From Aspidiotus rigidus (lineage: Eukaryota > Arthropoda > Insecta > Hemiptera > Diaspididae), in assembly GCA_035079385.1 (NCBI GenBank), contig JAVHKY010000014.1, forward strand, positions 1,116,001 through 1,180,000: a stretch of 64,000 nt of DNA, in the 5' to 3' direction. A model generated the notes under the pieces. That model saw only the letters and a program-made list of their open reading frames with translations, was not told the origin of the DNA and did not search any database. A program made the position numbers and the translations under genes. This document shows, in pieces, positions 24,346 to 37,214 of this stretch (position 1 is the stretch's first letter; every line of letters begins with the position of its first letter).

Positions 24346-27290
24346 AATAAATACGGTACGTCAAGAGAGACAGAAGAAAAACCTTGGCTTGTTTTCTCAA
24401 TCGAAGATAGGAGATAGAAAACTCGTGTCTGATGGGTATCGTCGCTCGTTGAGTTAATTATAAAAACTGTAGGCAGCTATTTCATTATACCACACCTCCT
24501 ACTGAGGATGGTAGAACGAAGAAGTTGTTTGTTTCGTTTCATTGGTTGAGTAAATTAGTAGCAGATAGAGTAGTGACGCCAACTGCAATCGTAAGCTTTT
24601 CAATACCAATTATGGGTCGATATAATGGAGGTGGTGTAGCAGTGATTTCAAAATCGGTATCGTCATAGTTTCGAATGACTGAGTGGTATCATTTTTGATT
24701 TACGATTGTCTGATGATTACAATCGGGAAATTGAGCCAAATTGTGATAGGATGATAATATTCTTATTTCAAGTTCCCCCACCCCCCATACCTGAACCCTT
24801 CTCAAAAGTTTCGCGTGTGAATTTTTCATCCGATTGACGCTCTCTGTTCAGGAGGAAAATGACAGAAATGTATATTTTAATCCGATTGTATGTTGTGCGA
24901 GTAAACATGAAAACAATTTATTCCGAGCAGAAGAATGACGCTTGAACGCAGTATCGTACAGTCATGGTTGTTTACAAATTTAAGTATTTTATTTTTATTT
25001 TTTTCTTCATTTTTCAACACAATAATTGAACTTCGTCGATCAGTCAGTGTATATGAAACCGCAATACACAACAAGCAAACGTCGACACAAAACGTAAATT
25101 ATCACCGCGTTTCCCTGAGAATGTGGGAAACCGGTTGTCTGTAATTCTGCCGCGGTCTATCAAAAAAAAAAAAATTTGTAATTATAAGATATCTGTATTA
25201 TAATAACTACATCTTTCTGTAATTACGGTGAATTAGACGCGTATATTGCAGGGTTTTGGCCGGTCCAAGCTCTTCGGCCATGTAATTTTTTTACCTTGCA
25301 TATACGAACCGAAATTTGTCACGTTTTAGAGGTGCGGCTGAAATAGAGTTCGAGTTATAGCGCAATGTTTTGAAAATTCGCTTTTCAATGTATACAAATA
25401 TAGACGAACAAGACTCGCCTCTATCGAGATACGACGAAATAAAACAGTTATGTATGCGTAAATTAACATAATTTATTACAACCTTTAGTAGCTTCTGTAG
25501 TTGTAGAGCGATTAGAGAAGTAGATCGCCGAAAATAATTTTCAAAATGTTTCTATTCTCGAGGTCACAAAAACGAATACAGCCTTGAACCGTCGCGCCTA
25601 GCCGCGCGTATTATCCGGAATAGAATCTTCCTCGATAAGATAGACGACTAATTCTCATGCTCCTTCTTGTAACCATCCCTGTAGGGGTATTCGACGCCTA
25701 AATAAAATTTGAAGGTAGGTATTTGGATAGAATTTTCTCATCGTTAACTCTCGCTAAGTCGGGTTCTACAGCCTCTTCGTAATTTCTGTGGCGTTGGAAG
25801 CGTTTCAAAATTAGTTGGCGACAAGTAGGCGCTAAAAAATTTGGGTACTCGACTACAACACGTGATGCGCAATAAAAAGATGTGAGTGAACCTTGGAAGA
25901 GAGAAAACTTTTCAAAAATTTTCGTCCGGAAGTGAATTTATCGAGTTGGCTGACGAAGACTGCCCAATTGTGAGAAGGTGTGCGTGCTAGAGAACCAGTT
26001 TCGAAGTGAGCGCAGCTATCGACGTCGAACCTGATTGAGAGTGTCATGGAGATACAGTATCTACTCTTCCGGGGTGAGTACGTAGACGACCAGACGAGAA
26101 TTTCCTCTCCGTACAATCGATGGTGAAAGTTGATTTTATGAGAAGAGCGAAGGAGAAACAAAAAGACAATCTAAATAATATAAAAGGACATTTCATTGTA
26201 GGTTATTTGGAAATTTTGAATACGAACGAGTAAAATCTCGTGAAATTAAGTAATAAAATCCAACATAGTGACACTCGATATTACACGAAACCGATATCGA
26301 TAAGCTGTGTCTGCAAGTTTTCAAAGTTCTTTCGACAGTGTCAGACGAGAAGATATCACATAACAATCAACCCTTGTATTAATAATTATAATCGAATTGT
26401 CTTTTTTTTTTCGTATTTTTGAGGAAAGGCATGTAAGAAGAAAAATCGTTGTACCGCGGTCCAAATTTCGTCCGCCATTATTCGCGAGAGGGAGGTTGAG
26501 AGCTTCTGTGTTATTCTAAAATTCCGAGTAAATAGGGCACTATTCGTAAGTTTTGAACGAAGACTACTAATGTCGCATTATTATGGAGAGAGACGCGATA
26601 TAAGTGTAAATGCCAAATTACAAATTGAATAAATTTCCCGAATGGCGTTAAGTGTGCGTCTGATTATGAGTCACTTCCGAAAAATGACCTTGAAAGACTA
26701 CAAGCACCGAAACATTTTGTACTCGTTCGTGTAGGAGTCACATGTTTATCGCGTACTTCCTCGCATTATAAATTTCAGGAAATGCTTAACGCATACATCG
26801 TTGCATTACAATCGCCCTCCCTCTTTTCGGCACGATGTGAATATTTCGGGTGCAGTATAAAGTTTCTAAATTGTCTCTAGTGCTATTCTTAATCACGCCG
26901 AAGCTTTTGCGCAAATACGATCCTTGGTCCCTTGCGCGTTTCAAATAGCGGATGGATATTTGGAACATGGATAAAGTAATCACGAATTGATCCTCGCGTT
27001 TCAGGATCTATCAGTCGATTTAAAGAGGATAGAGTGCTTTCTCTATAATATGCAGAAGACCATAATCTAAATCTCGTTCATCGACGTTTCTGCACTCTCT
27101 TTCTTATTCCAGTTTTTGAGTTTGAGAGGGAGAAACGTCCTTCTCCTAGTTTGTAGCTTTAATTGACCTACCCTTGAGCTTAATCAAGTATGACATGTAC
27201 GTGTGATGAAAGAGATTGAGAAAATCTTTCAAATTTCGAATCTTGATTCTCGGAGGAATTTATGAGCGTCTGACTTCTGGCTCGCGGGTA
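24346..27290. other. No gene recognised
   Basis: Unassigned. The 24930-26900 part has few repeats and several CpG-rich stretches, so may be unique host DNA. A minus-strand frame of 102 codons (26161-25853) has no recognisable motif. Confidence 0.4.
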
Positions 27291-27960
27291 TTCCAATGAA
27301 GGGTATCAATTTCAAGTTTCCTCATACACCGGTCAAGGTCAATAGACTCGTGGGCTTTTTGCCTTTTCCAAGCAGACACCGCCCCAGAAGTCAAAGCGAA
27401 CGGTTTAAAGTCGGTCAGGGCCTTCAGGGCACTTACAATTCAACTTTTGTTGACAGCTTGCAATGTATCTTCAGTGGGGTATAGACCTGAAGTCCTCTAA
27501 TCCTTCCGTGGCAGACTTCAAAGTTGGTCAAGGTCATTCGGTTCACTAAAAAGGCTGGTGCATCTTTCTCATGCAAAATCTAATCTTTGATCATTTCTCG
27601 AAAGGTATCGTTGGGAAAGGAGAGGATATGATTTCAAGTCTTTCAATTCGTCTTCGACAGACTTTGAATTTCTCTCCCCCCCCCTGATGTGGTTGAAGGT
27701 TATTAGGCTCACTGGAGGTGAGGAAACTTACCAATCTCATTCAAAGTTGAAGAGAGGGTTCCAAACATTCTTGAATACCCTGGAGTTGTTCGAGGTCATT
27801 AAACTCACCAAAGTGGCTCATGCATCCCGCCCTGACCTTTGATCACTTCTCGCGATGGGGGAGGGGTGAAGGAGTTCAAGTCTGTCAATTCGTTTATGGC
27901 AGACTTCACATTTTTCAAATCGTCTCAAACTAAATCGAGCTCGTTTGGCTGAGTAGACAA
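27291..27960. repeat. Degenerate repeat around 'gtcaaggtcattcggctcactaaa'
   Basis: Related blocks (aagttggtcaaggtcattcg, ggttgaaggttattaggctc, ttcgaggtcattaaactcac) start near 27520, 27690 and 27790. They are accompanied by gcagacttca and aagtctttcaattcgt/aagtctgtcaattcgt words. The copies are diverged and irregularly spaced (about 100-240 bp). No protein motif. Confidence 0.5.
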
Positions 27961-28522
27961 GATGAAGCTTCCTGATCGCAAATCCAGAGATTAGGAAACT
28001 CAATAATCGAATTTTTCTGAATCCCCGAACTGAGTTATAGCCTCCACCTCAATCAAAATGACGTTCGAACAAAGGAACGCTGAAAAGAGGAATGTGTTCA
28101 TATTTGAGTCAAAAGTCCAAATTTTGTCCAAATGCTAAAGTATGGCGTGTGGACACAAATTCATTGTTCAGGGAGCCAATCTCTCTTGAATGCTGGAGCT
28201 ACATGGAAAGACAAAAATGATGGAAGGACTCTGGAAATAATCGGATCTTTCTTACACGAGGTGCTCACTGCTCATATTTGATGTCTATCTAGATACATAA
28301 AGCAGAAAGTTTGTCTGTTTGTTTGTCCACTTATATCTCGAGAACCACCCGACCGATAACCTCCAAACTTTCAGGATTTATTTTTGTTACTTAGGAATAA
28401 CTTTTAAGCTATGAATGCATAGTCTAGCTCCCATAGAAGAAAAGTTCTTAGTCGACATTGGGTCCTCGCTGTAAACATTGCTCAATGTGAAAGAAGGCAA
28501 AGACGAAAGAAGAACAGGGCAT
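27961..28522. other. No gene recognised
   Basis: Contains a tgtctgtttgtttgtcc stretch followed by atatctcgagaaccac near 28311-28345, wording common in dispersed arthropod repeats. Nothing else is assignable. Confidence 0.35.

Positions 28523-28574
<52 letters not shown>
28523..28574 (+). repeat. (AAC)n microsatellite
   Basis: About seventeen uninterrupted ACA/AAC units. Poly-Val and poly-Cys frames read from the other strand are artefacts. Confidence 0.95.
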
Positions 28575-28576
<2 letters not shown>

Positions 28577-28984
28577 TTCACAAAATTTATGAAGTGTGAT
28601 GCAATTGGTCATGATTGGTGATTGATAAGGAGAGGATGTGAATAGCACTTGCGCTCTACCGCTGCATATGATTTGCACACTCAGAAACATCAGAAGTGAC
28701 CGCGATGTCATGTGTGCCATTCTGTCTAGCGCATGCGCAGCAACGTGAGATCAAGAGCACAGTTTAGAGTTGTCTGTTGTTTTTGTCTGTCGTTGTTCCG
28801 TCGTCGTCTTTGTGTTATCGTACAAAATGTTCGAAGACTCCTCCGCTCCTTTCTCGATATTCTGTTTTGGTGTGAACTCTGAACATTTATCCTACAAAAC
28901 AAAGTTGAGTCGCCTGATAATAACCGTAGAATTCTTAATTTTAACAGGGAACCTGTTCTATAGGAGGCTTTTTGAGAAATTCGC

Positions 28985-29115
28985 CCTGCGCCGCCCGCCA
29001 TCCAACAAAAAACTTGGAAAAATTTCGACTCTCGAGCCATATATGATAGGAGAGGGACTTGGAAAAATTTTGACTCTTGAGCTATACATTATAGAAGGGA
29101 AGGTCTATCCCTTCT
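28985..29115 (-). repeat. 46-bp family fragment, inverted
   Basis: Two good units on the minus strand (cttggaaaaatttcgactct, gccatatatgatagg, then cttggaaaaattttgactct). They match the 1-1370 consensus better than the 4-kb fragments do. Confidence 0.75.
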
Positions 29116-29719
29116 TTATTCTAGCTTTTATCTAGTTTCGGCTCTTTGTTCATCGTGAAATTTGAAACCAACTGGAATTAGCGAAAACCTGAATCGAAAA
29201 CTTTCATGAAAATGAAACGAAGGCAATTTGCGAGCTCCCAACTGTGTGGCAGGCAAGAGCTAGCATTGTCACCCTGAGCTGTCTTCCTTCAACATTTTGC
29301 GAGTCGTAACCCCTAAAAATATGAGCCCGCGTCAGCACCGCAAAAGCGCTATAGTGGCGTGTAATTATATACGCAATGAGAGCGCTGCAGACGAGTGCAA
29401 GGCGTGAGCATTCGGGCCGGACAGCGCTAGTATCGCGCACTACAGAAACATAAAAATTGACAAATTTTGTTCCCTTCATATTTCTACTACATTGCTTTGT
29501 TCTCAGTTATTTTGAAAATACTCTCCGAACATTTAGATGGGAAAATGGTCCTGCTCTCGGTTTCAATTTTTCTGACCGTAACGCTCCTAGTGGATAGCCG
29601 GCCCAAATAGGTGCACTAAGCTGCTCCTATTCAACAAACAACACAAGCCTCTCTTGGTGATCGCGAAGTGTGAGGCTGTGTCAGTCCGGCAGAGCACCTA
29701 AGGGTGGCAATTTAATATT
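29116..29719. other. No gene recognised
   Basis: Unassigned, moderately CpG-rich around 29320-29440. The 91-codon minus-strand frame there shows no known motif. Confidence 0.35.
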
Positions 29720-31180
29720 ACAACCCGTTGAAAGGAGGAATTTCTCCTGAGCAATTTGATCATTATTTGCTTGATAAACCATATCGACTTGGTCGACGAT
29801 TTTGTGAAAATTTTGTTCCACCCAATGCAATATCACCCACAAATCGATCCAAAATGACTCGAAGTCGATTCAAAATCAACCGCTCCTCTTCACCACCGAC
29901 TGATCGACGACGTCAAAATTGAGTCGACACGACTAAAAATTGACGTCAGTTTTTGGTCGATCATACGTCACTGAAGACCTGTAATATTGACGTCGAAATT
30001 TCGTAACCTCCGAGTGCACAACTTGAAATGATCTTTCAAAATCGAGGTTAGAAGTGAGTCGATACTTGGTACTAGATTCCAATGCTGGCTGGCGGTTGAT
30101 GGACGTCGACATTGCGTCAACTCGACCAGCGCTGCACTGGTGAAGTATAATTAGGATTCTCGAAAATCTTTGTTGTATAATTATGACTATTAAGCATTCT
30201 GTCTGCGAGTAGCAAGGACACCAAACACTTACAAAGATTCAAGGAGGTGACTGTATATCGACTCCAGACCTGCTTTGATCCAAGTCACCCGCCATAAATT
30301 CTCAGAAAACTGAAAATCGAGTGCTAATCGACGCAACAGAGCAGTCAAATTATAAGGTGGTAAAGATATTTGGAAGAAATCGACTCCAGATCGACCTACA
30401 GCTGACGCGTCAAAATTGAGTCGACCCCGATATTATAGATTTATGACGACTAAAAATTGACTTCAATTTTGGGTCCGTCATACGTCACTGAAGACCTGCA
30501 ATTGACGTCGAAATTTCGTAACTTCCAAGTGCACAACTTGAAAGGATTTTTCAAAATCGAGGTTAAAAATGAGTCGATACTTGGTAATAGATTCCAGTGC
30601 TGGCGGTTGATGGACGTCCACTTTGCGTCAACTCGACCAGCGCTGCACTGGTGAAGTATAATTAGGATTCTCGAAGATCTTTGTTGTATAATTATGACTA
30701 TTACGCATTCTGTCTGCGAGTAGCAAGGACATCAAACACTTACAACGATTCAAGGAGGTGACTATATATCGACTCCAGACCTGCTTCGATTCAAGTCGCT
30801 CACCATAAATTCCCAGAAAACTGAAAATCGAGTGTTAATCGACGCAACAGAGCAGTCAAATTATAAGGTAGTAAAGATATTTGGAAGAAATCAACTCCAG
30901 ATCGACCTAGAGTTGAGGCGTCGAAATTGAGTCGACCCCGATATTATAGATTTATGACGACTAAAAATTGACGTCAATTTTGAGTCAGTCATACGTCACT
31001 GGAGATCTGCAATTGACGTCGAAATTTCGTAACTTCCAAGTGCACAACTTGAAAGGATTTTTTAAAAATCGAGGTTAAAAATGAGTCGATACTTGGTAAG
31101 CAATTTTCAATCATTTCTTCGTCGATCATCGGTCGACGCTGGATACTGACCGAAAATCAACAATCGACTCGACATGGTTC
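29720..31180 (+). repeat. Tandem repeat, 511-517-bp unit, with many TCGA words
   Basis: The word gactaaaaattgac starts units at 29931, 30448 and 30959 (spacing 517 and 511). Units 1 and 2 are complete and differ by a few percent; the third stops near 31100. Each unit contains gtcatacgtcactg, ttgacgtcgaaatttcgtaac, gaggttaaaaatgagtcgat, a cgacgcaacagagcagtc stretch and atcgactcc. Related, more diverged sequence occurs at 59350-59570 and 62960-63560. No open frame spans a unit. Confidence 0.85.
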
Positions 31181-33190
31181 ATCAAGTGTTGCCCTCAATA
31201 GACATCAAGGTTTACTTCCTACGAATATCTCTGTAAAAAATTTGAGGAAAATTTAAGGCAATCACGTTCAACGAGAAATATTAACGTGCGAGTCTGTTCA
31301 TTTGAAATTATCTGTGAGTGTGAGGTTGGGATGATATTTCTCACGAGCTTAAAGTTTTTCGAGAAATTCCTCAGTCAAGAAATGAGAAAAATCCGACGAC
31401 CCATGAATTTACCTCGAATATCAGCGTTATTTGGGGAAGGATGACGGTGATGCATGCGTAGAAATTTATTGAGAGTGCAAAGCATATGGTATCAATTTTA
31501 TGACCCCTGTGAGAACACGAATCACTCGAGTACTAATATTTGAAGCTGAGTATCCAAATCATCTGCGAATAGTGGAATTTGTTTTTTAAATCGTAAAATG
31601 CAATTTTTTCCTCACATGAAATACACGTACTTCTAGTGCCGTACTCAAGTGAAATATACGATTCCAACATTATCATATTATTGCACAATATTCATCTTTC
31701 AATCCCGCATAATATAACGAACGTATCTAAAACGTTTGCGTAATAAATTACTCATTCAATTATGTCCACAGTTTGATATCACAATCTGAATACCATATTT
31801 TCGTAGATTTATTTTTGCTGTACAACTCATAATTTAAAAAAATGTTTTTAAAGGTTTTTTTCCCCATTGTTTTGTTACAGGTAACCGTTTGAGTCCTCGG
31901 CTCGGTGCCTGGAATTGCTATGCACTCGTAATATGAGATTGAGTAAGTTCTGAAATTCAACTACCATTCACTTACAGCGTTATAAAAACTCTGTTCTGCT
32001 TGCGTAGATGATCTATTTTTTCTTACGGTAATGTTTCTAAAAGAAATTTCTAGAGCGATCCGAAGCATTTAGTATTAAGTCCTCTAGAGCTTAGAGTTGC
32101 TAATTACAAGTAAAATTGCACGGACACCGTATCTCAATATTGAAAATTTCGAAATGATTTACGGTTTTCAATCATGTACACCTTTCGAAGAACAAAACCA
32201 AAATGAACATAAAACTGTAGATTTTAATTTTTCATTTATTCTCATAATATCTTAGATTTGTTTACTAAGACGAGGACAGGATTCTCCTAGATCTCGTGAC
32301 AGATATTTTGGGCTACTCTAGGATAGACCGAGAACGTGAACCTGTAATAAGGAGGCGATCAGAATTTACTACTAATGGAGAAATTTGATTTTTCTCGGAA
32401 TTGAATACGATCGAGGATCTTTCCATCAAACCAATACAGAATGTTTACAGGCCTATAATATAATCTTCCGGGTTAATATAATTTTTCTTCGTTTATAAAT
32501 ACCTACTAAAGCTCGTGACCGACTATTCGTGCATTAACTCGTACGTTTGGTATCTTCATCTCGCGATCTCTTGCGATTGTCGAATTTAATTAATTTTTGC
32601 CGCTGCTAGCTTTCCGTAATGTTGAGCAATTTATACGTCGGAGGCTTTAATGGGTGAATTTTGAACAGGAAACGTGTTTACGTTTATGTGTAGAAACGCC
32701 TGTGGTGGTCAAATGAAGAATGTTATCGCGGTACTGGGAAAAGAGATAACGCACTCGCAGAATTTGACGATTTTTTTTTTCGTTCGACTTTGGTCAAGAT
32801 TGATACCGCCGGGTGGTTCTATATTTTTCTTACGAAGGAAGAAAAACACGATTGGTGATAGACTTATTTTAGATCCTAGAGTTGGAGTCAGCGTTGGAAA
32901 CATGAGAATTGAAATACTTTCTATTGAGGTGAGTGATTTTTTTGTGAGGTGATCTAATTGACGGTTCTCTATGTAGAGCCGACAGGCTCTCCTTTCCCCT
33001 GTGAATTCTTTTGTCTTCCACAAGGAGGACATCGTTAAAGAGATCGCCAAATTTCTCCTTCTCTTTCGCTCGGTTGTTCGATTGTTTTCACATAGAGCAA
33101 AATGGAAATTTATCTCAAGTTTTGGAGTTAGATGAGCTAGCCAATATAACAGTGCAGTGTTGCGTCAAGATTTAGACTAGTTGTCCTTTG
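31181..33190. other. No gene recognised
   Basis: AT-rich and non-repetitive by eye. A plus-strand frame (32674-32952) ends in ILSIE before a consensus splice donor gag/gtgagt at about 32928, so an exon is conceivable. The protein sequence matches nothing I can name. Confidence 0.35.
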
Positions 33191-33354
33191 CAGGGGCAGA
33201 TTTACGAATACATTTTTTTTTGGGGGGGGGGACTTCCATTGTTCAATTTTTTTTTTTTAATATAGTCAAATTGAACAATTTTAGTCTTTTTTGGAGGTTT
33301 TTTTGGGGGAGAGGGGATGTTCCCCTTGTCCCCCCTTCCGTAAATCCGCTCCTG
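33191..33354. mobile_element. hAT-type MITE, 164 bp
   Basis: It begins CAGGGGCAGATTTACG and ends CGTAAATCCGCTCCTG, imperfect terminal inverted repeats of about 16 bp of the CAGGGGC type seen in hAT derivatives. The interior is G-rich then C-rich, with a T-run, and non-coding. The flanks tcctttg and tctttg look like a degraded 8-bp target duplication. Confidence 0.7.
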
Positions 33355-34933
33355 TCTTTGTTTGCTGCATTCTTGTCACGAATTCGGAAAGGAGGGGGTT
33401 ATGAAAGTGTGAGCCTGAGACCTCTTACGTACATGGAGAGTTCAACTCGTATTAGAAAGGAGCGGAATATTGGTCGTCCCCTCCCTTGTTTCAGTACCCC
33501 TATGAACATTTCCGCTCTCGTTAATTCTATCGGTACGAAGATCTTATCTTATTTACGTCTATTTGTTGCTACAAAAATAAGAAGCGAAAAACACGTAAAC
33601 GAGAAGGAAAACCCGAAATAGGTAAATAGCCGACTATTAAAAAAAAAAAATGAGTCAGAATAACACAATTTCTACTACGAAGGATTTACGCTTGCATTAG
33701 GATAGATACGAAGTAATACAAATTTCGAAGTGAATAAATATTATGAATTCTTTTGTGATTGAGTAATCATCGCTGTCCAGTAATTCTAGGAATGTATTTT
33801 GTGAAAATATTACGACGTTGGGAAGAATACGAGCGTAATAGCGGAAAATGACAAGTAATGTTGATGTAAAAAGGGCGAAAATGGAATCGGTGAGAGGATG
33901 TTGTGTAGGTTTGAAACGAGAACCCTCATCACAGATTGTTTTGTACGGAGTTGGACTCATGGAGCGAGAGTGGGGGAGAAGGATTTCAAAAGCCACCACA
34001 CCACACTCACTGTACCCAGAGAACATTTTTCACCGTCGAAGTCGTAGGAAAAAGTAGCCACCAATTTGAAGCCCGTTTTGATTCCCTTGAATCCCATCGG
34101 AATACTTTGTTCTTTTTCTGAAGCCGGGAATCAACAATGCTCCGGACTTCTAATTAGGACTTTAGGGTAAAACCTCGTATGGAGTCCTCCTTATTCCCGC
34201 TGACAAAGGCTTCAGAGGAAGAAAAAGATATTTGGATATGGTTCAAAGGAATCAAATCGCGCTTCAAAGGGGGAAATATGGGTAATTTTTGCAAGTGCTC
34301 CAGAAGGGATACAAATTGTTTGTCGGTTACGAAAATTTTTTGAGTGCTACGAACGTAGCCGAGGGATGGCGATCTGTAAAAACTCTTGAGATATTGTTTT
34401 CTTAATACTCTTAACTCACACCGTTCGCTACTCTCGAGGTCTCCTTCGGTTACAACGTGGATTGAGTGGAGTGAAGAACCTGTTTTACGGGAGACGTTTT
34501 GATATCGATTCCAATCGATTATTTGGTCAAAATGCTTTCAAGCCCTTCTTCCTCTTGATTGGATGTATAAATTTCAAGCCCCTCCCTCATCCGTCTTGTG
34601 TATATACAGCTGGAAGATAATTACCAAGTACTTTCGTACTTTTCTGGCTCTTTTCCTCCCTCAGAACTACAGCCCAAACTCAAAGACTAAAATTTTCTCG
34701 ATTCCTAAAGCACTGGAAAGAGGTTCCCATACATTTTTTCGAATACCTTTTCAAATAACGTTAGCGATTCTCTCTCCACTTCTTCATGTCTCCCTTACAG
34801 CCGTTTTGATTTTTGATATCAAGAGCTTGAAAATAATCACGAAATGTAAAAAAAATTACAGTTCTTACTCTTAGATTCGCTTCACTGCTTTTTTTTTTAG
34901 TTGAAAGAATTTATTGGTGGATGGGAACAATTT
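33355..34933. other. No gene recognised
   Basis: Short open frames only. Around 34570-34700 there are agctggaagat and ctcagaactac strings that may be very old remnants of the 46-bp family. Nothing firm. Confidence 0.35.
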
Positions 34934-35109
34934 AAATTAAGAGAAAAGTTGACGTAAATCCACCGAGGAATGTTTTATTGATGACGTTTCGAACGCGTGA
35001 TCGTTCTTTATCACAATCGTTTTTGATTGTGATAGAGAACGGTCACGCGTTCGAAATGTCATCAATAAAACATTCCTCGGTGGATTTACGTCAACTTTTC
35101 TCTTAATTT
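34934..35109. repeat. Near-perfect 176-bp palindrome
   Basis: The arms 34934-35018 and 35025-35109 are reverse complements with only about three mismatches, around a 6-nt loop (gttttt). A single strand would fold into an 85-bp hairpin. Each arm carries GTTCGAAACGTCATCAATAA or its complement, with an ACG-loop-CGT stem in front, echoing the hammerhead-like cores at 22639 and 50562. Low arm divergence suggests recent formation or gene conversion. Confidence 0.9.
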
Positions 35110-35189
35110 TATAATTTTTTTAATAAACCATGCGACTGCTCATTAATTTGTTGGCACTACAATAATTACACATAATATTATTACAGAGG

Positions 35190-35800
35190 CTAACTTATAA
35201 TTAGAGCATTTGGAAGAAATAGGTGGAGTTAGTGCGAAGGATAGATGGGGAGGCGTTGTAGACGGCAGGACATGAGAAGAGATGTTGAACTGTAAGATTA
35301 TCTGAATGATGGAAGAAGAGTGAGCTAGTGAGCTGGGTTTATCCAGTCCTAAAACGGGTGAGGATGACTTCTTTGTGGCAGGCGTTTCTACTTGAAGGAA
35401 ACCAAGGAATAAGGAGGCTTCTGATTGACCTTAGTTAGTTGATTTTTCAGGAGGTCATGCTATAAGAAGCTAGGATTGTGGAACGGAGGTAGTTTTTAAA
35501 GTCGTGTTGGGTCGACAATTTTCGGTAAGAAGGTGGAGTTTTCGATCGCCCGATGTGATCTGGAATCCAGATGAAGGTGACTGATGATTTGATCTAGGTC
35601 TTCGTATGGAGGATGACGTGAATGTGTTGGGTGACGGGGTTATTCGAATGGAAATCTTATAAAGATATGAGGAAGGAAAGTGAGTCTGACAGTAGGATAT
35701 AGTTGAGTCCGGGAGGACGCTGAGTAAGTGTAGAAAGACAGGAGCGACTAACGCTCAACTCAGCAGTGAAAATGGAGACTGAGCTTCTTCAACGATAGGG
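35190..35800 (-). pseudogene. Decayed LINE RNase H and 3' end
   Basis: On the minus strand near 35585-35545, VTFIWIPDHIGRS matches the C-terminal RNase H block (WIPxHxG) of RNase H-bearing LINEs. Downstream, in varying frames, it has composition typical of the LINE C-terminal tail. The LTR retrotransposon starts 31 bp beyond this fragment. The RT part is missing on this side and I do not find it resumed at 50134. Confidence 0.65.
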
Positions 35801-35830
35801 CCGTAACTTCTTTATATTATTATGTGACTG

Positions 35831-37175
35831 TGAGAAATAACAGCAGGTCCACAAGACTAAAGTTTATTTTTAGGCCATGATTCGAATCTGAAAATAAATG
35901 AGAAGAAGAAAATCGAAGAAGAATTTTTTTTCTCTTTCTCCTTCTTCTCTACATCACCGTCGATATCGTTATTTTTTTTCTCTTCGTATACGTGTATCGA
36001 ACAAATAATTCTACCCTGACCAAACGAAAACTTTTTCGTTTTCATCTTATCAATTCTCCCACCTTATCGCTGATCGGATAAACGAAGTTGAATTAAAGAG
36101 GAGAAAGGGAAATGGAGATAGGGAGACGGTTGATGAGCCGACGATGGCTCGAGGAGTGCGTTTGTTTTTTCTTCGAGAGATTCAAGAAAAAGATCGAAAA
36201 TTTGAAAATTCGAAGTTTTTTTTTTTTTTTTGATTCGGATTAGATGTTAACCGCAGAGAAAAAGTCGAAAAATATTTCGCAATCCTTTGTAAAATATTGA
36301 ATTTTTATACGTGATTCGAGTGTTCCGGTTGTCAAAATGTGAAAAAAAAATGTGCGTTTTATGGATTGAAGAAGTGCGGCGCGTGATCTGGACACGAGAT
36401 TTCAAGCGACGGTTTTACCATCGTACTTCAAGTTAGCCTCATTTATATTTATAGAAGTTTAATTATGAATATTTCATTTATTCCGAGTCCAATAAATGTG
36501 TGGCATCGATCTTTTCTGCATTCGTCCTTTTTCTGCAGATTTTCCACAGATACCTAACTCGAAGCTAGATCTCCGAAATAAATAATAAATAATACTATGA
36601 TTCGAAAATTTACTACGAACGTTATTCGTCTTCCCCTTCTTTTCGACCCGCTTTCTAAATTTTCTAGCTGTCCTATTTTTTTTTTTTTTTCTCTCCGTTC
36701 ACCACGTTTTCGTGAATGAGCCTAGTTTATTTTCTTCTATCAAAGCCACGGATAATTATCGATTACGACGAACTATTTTCTCAAGTTTGGTAAGTAAGTG
36801 GAGCTTACATCGACGGCAACTTTAGCTTCCTCTAGCAACAACGTTTCTTATAGCCTAAGTGATCTCGAAAAGTGAAACCAAAAATGGATCTGTGGTCTAC
36901 CTCGGACCACCCACGCCCTTTCTTGTGAGTATTCGTGCTCTATTCTGAGCTAGTCTGGGTCTTATCGAAATGGGTAGGACTGGGATCAGAGTCATGAGTA
37001 CTCCCTGAAGTGGACGGTGGTGGCCTGCAGGCTATGTCTATGTGAAAGCTTTTCCGGAGTAAGCAAGATCATTTGATTTGGTTGCTGTTTCGATAAGTTA
37101 CGTTATCCAAGTTCTCTGTATGGTTTGTGTTATGTACGGGGGTCTGTTCTCCGCTCATACTCTTGTTACATCACA
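35831..37175 (+). repeat. 5' LTR
   Basis: 1345 bp, from TGAGAAATAA to TTACATCACA, carrying the promoter for the genomic RNA. It contains AATAAA at 36491-36496 and further near 36575-36590, a strong splice-donor consensus TTGGTAAGTAAG at 36788-36799, and long pyrimidine and T tracts. I cannot locate the U3/R/U5 borders from sequence alone. Confidence 0.95.
36787..36796 (+). promoter_or_regulatory. Candidate splice donor in the 5' LTR
   Basis: TTG/GTAAGTAAG is an almost ideal 5' splice site. If transcription starts upstream in the LTR, joining it to the acceptor-like site at 46565 would place ORF3a near the 5' end of a subgenomic RNA, as retroviruses do for env. Inference only. Confidence 0.4.
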
Positions 37176-37196
37176 TAAACCCATACATAAACTTTT

Positions 37197-37214
37197 TGGC
37201 ACCCAACAACGTGG
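37197..37214 (+). promoter_or_regulatory. Candidate primer-binding site 1
   Basis: TGGCACCCAACAACGTGG lies 21 nt after the 5' LTR. It starts with the TGG that pairs with a tRNA CCA end. It resembles the tRNA-Lys1,2 type (TGGCGCCCAACGTGGGGC) with one early substitution and a 3-nt insertion. The spacing is larger than usual. Confidence 0.5.

Noticed and set aside
28387..28720. Poly-Val and poly-Cys open frames on the minus strand
   Set aside because: They are readings of the (AAC)n microsatellite at 28523-28574.
32674..33050. Possible host exon ending in ILSIE before a gtgagt donor
   Set aside because: I considered an immunoglobulin-type exon because of the NMRIEILSIE pattern, but there is no conserved Cys or Trp and no partner exon nearby.
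35860..35900. tRNA-like B-box (gattcgaatc) in the LTR
   Set aside because: No A-box at the right distance and no cloverleaf; the gattcga word is generally frequent in this element.
35857..36045. 62-codon minus-strand frame present in both LTRs
   Set aside because: It is low-complexity Lys/Glu sequence opposite pyrimidine tracts; its duplication only reflects the LTRs.
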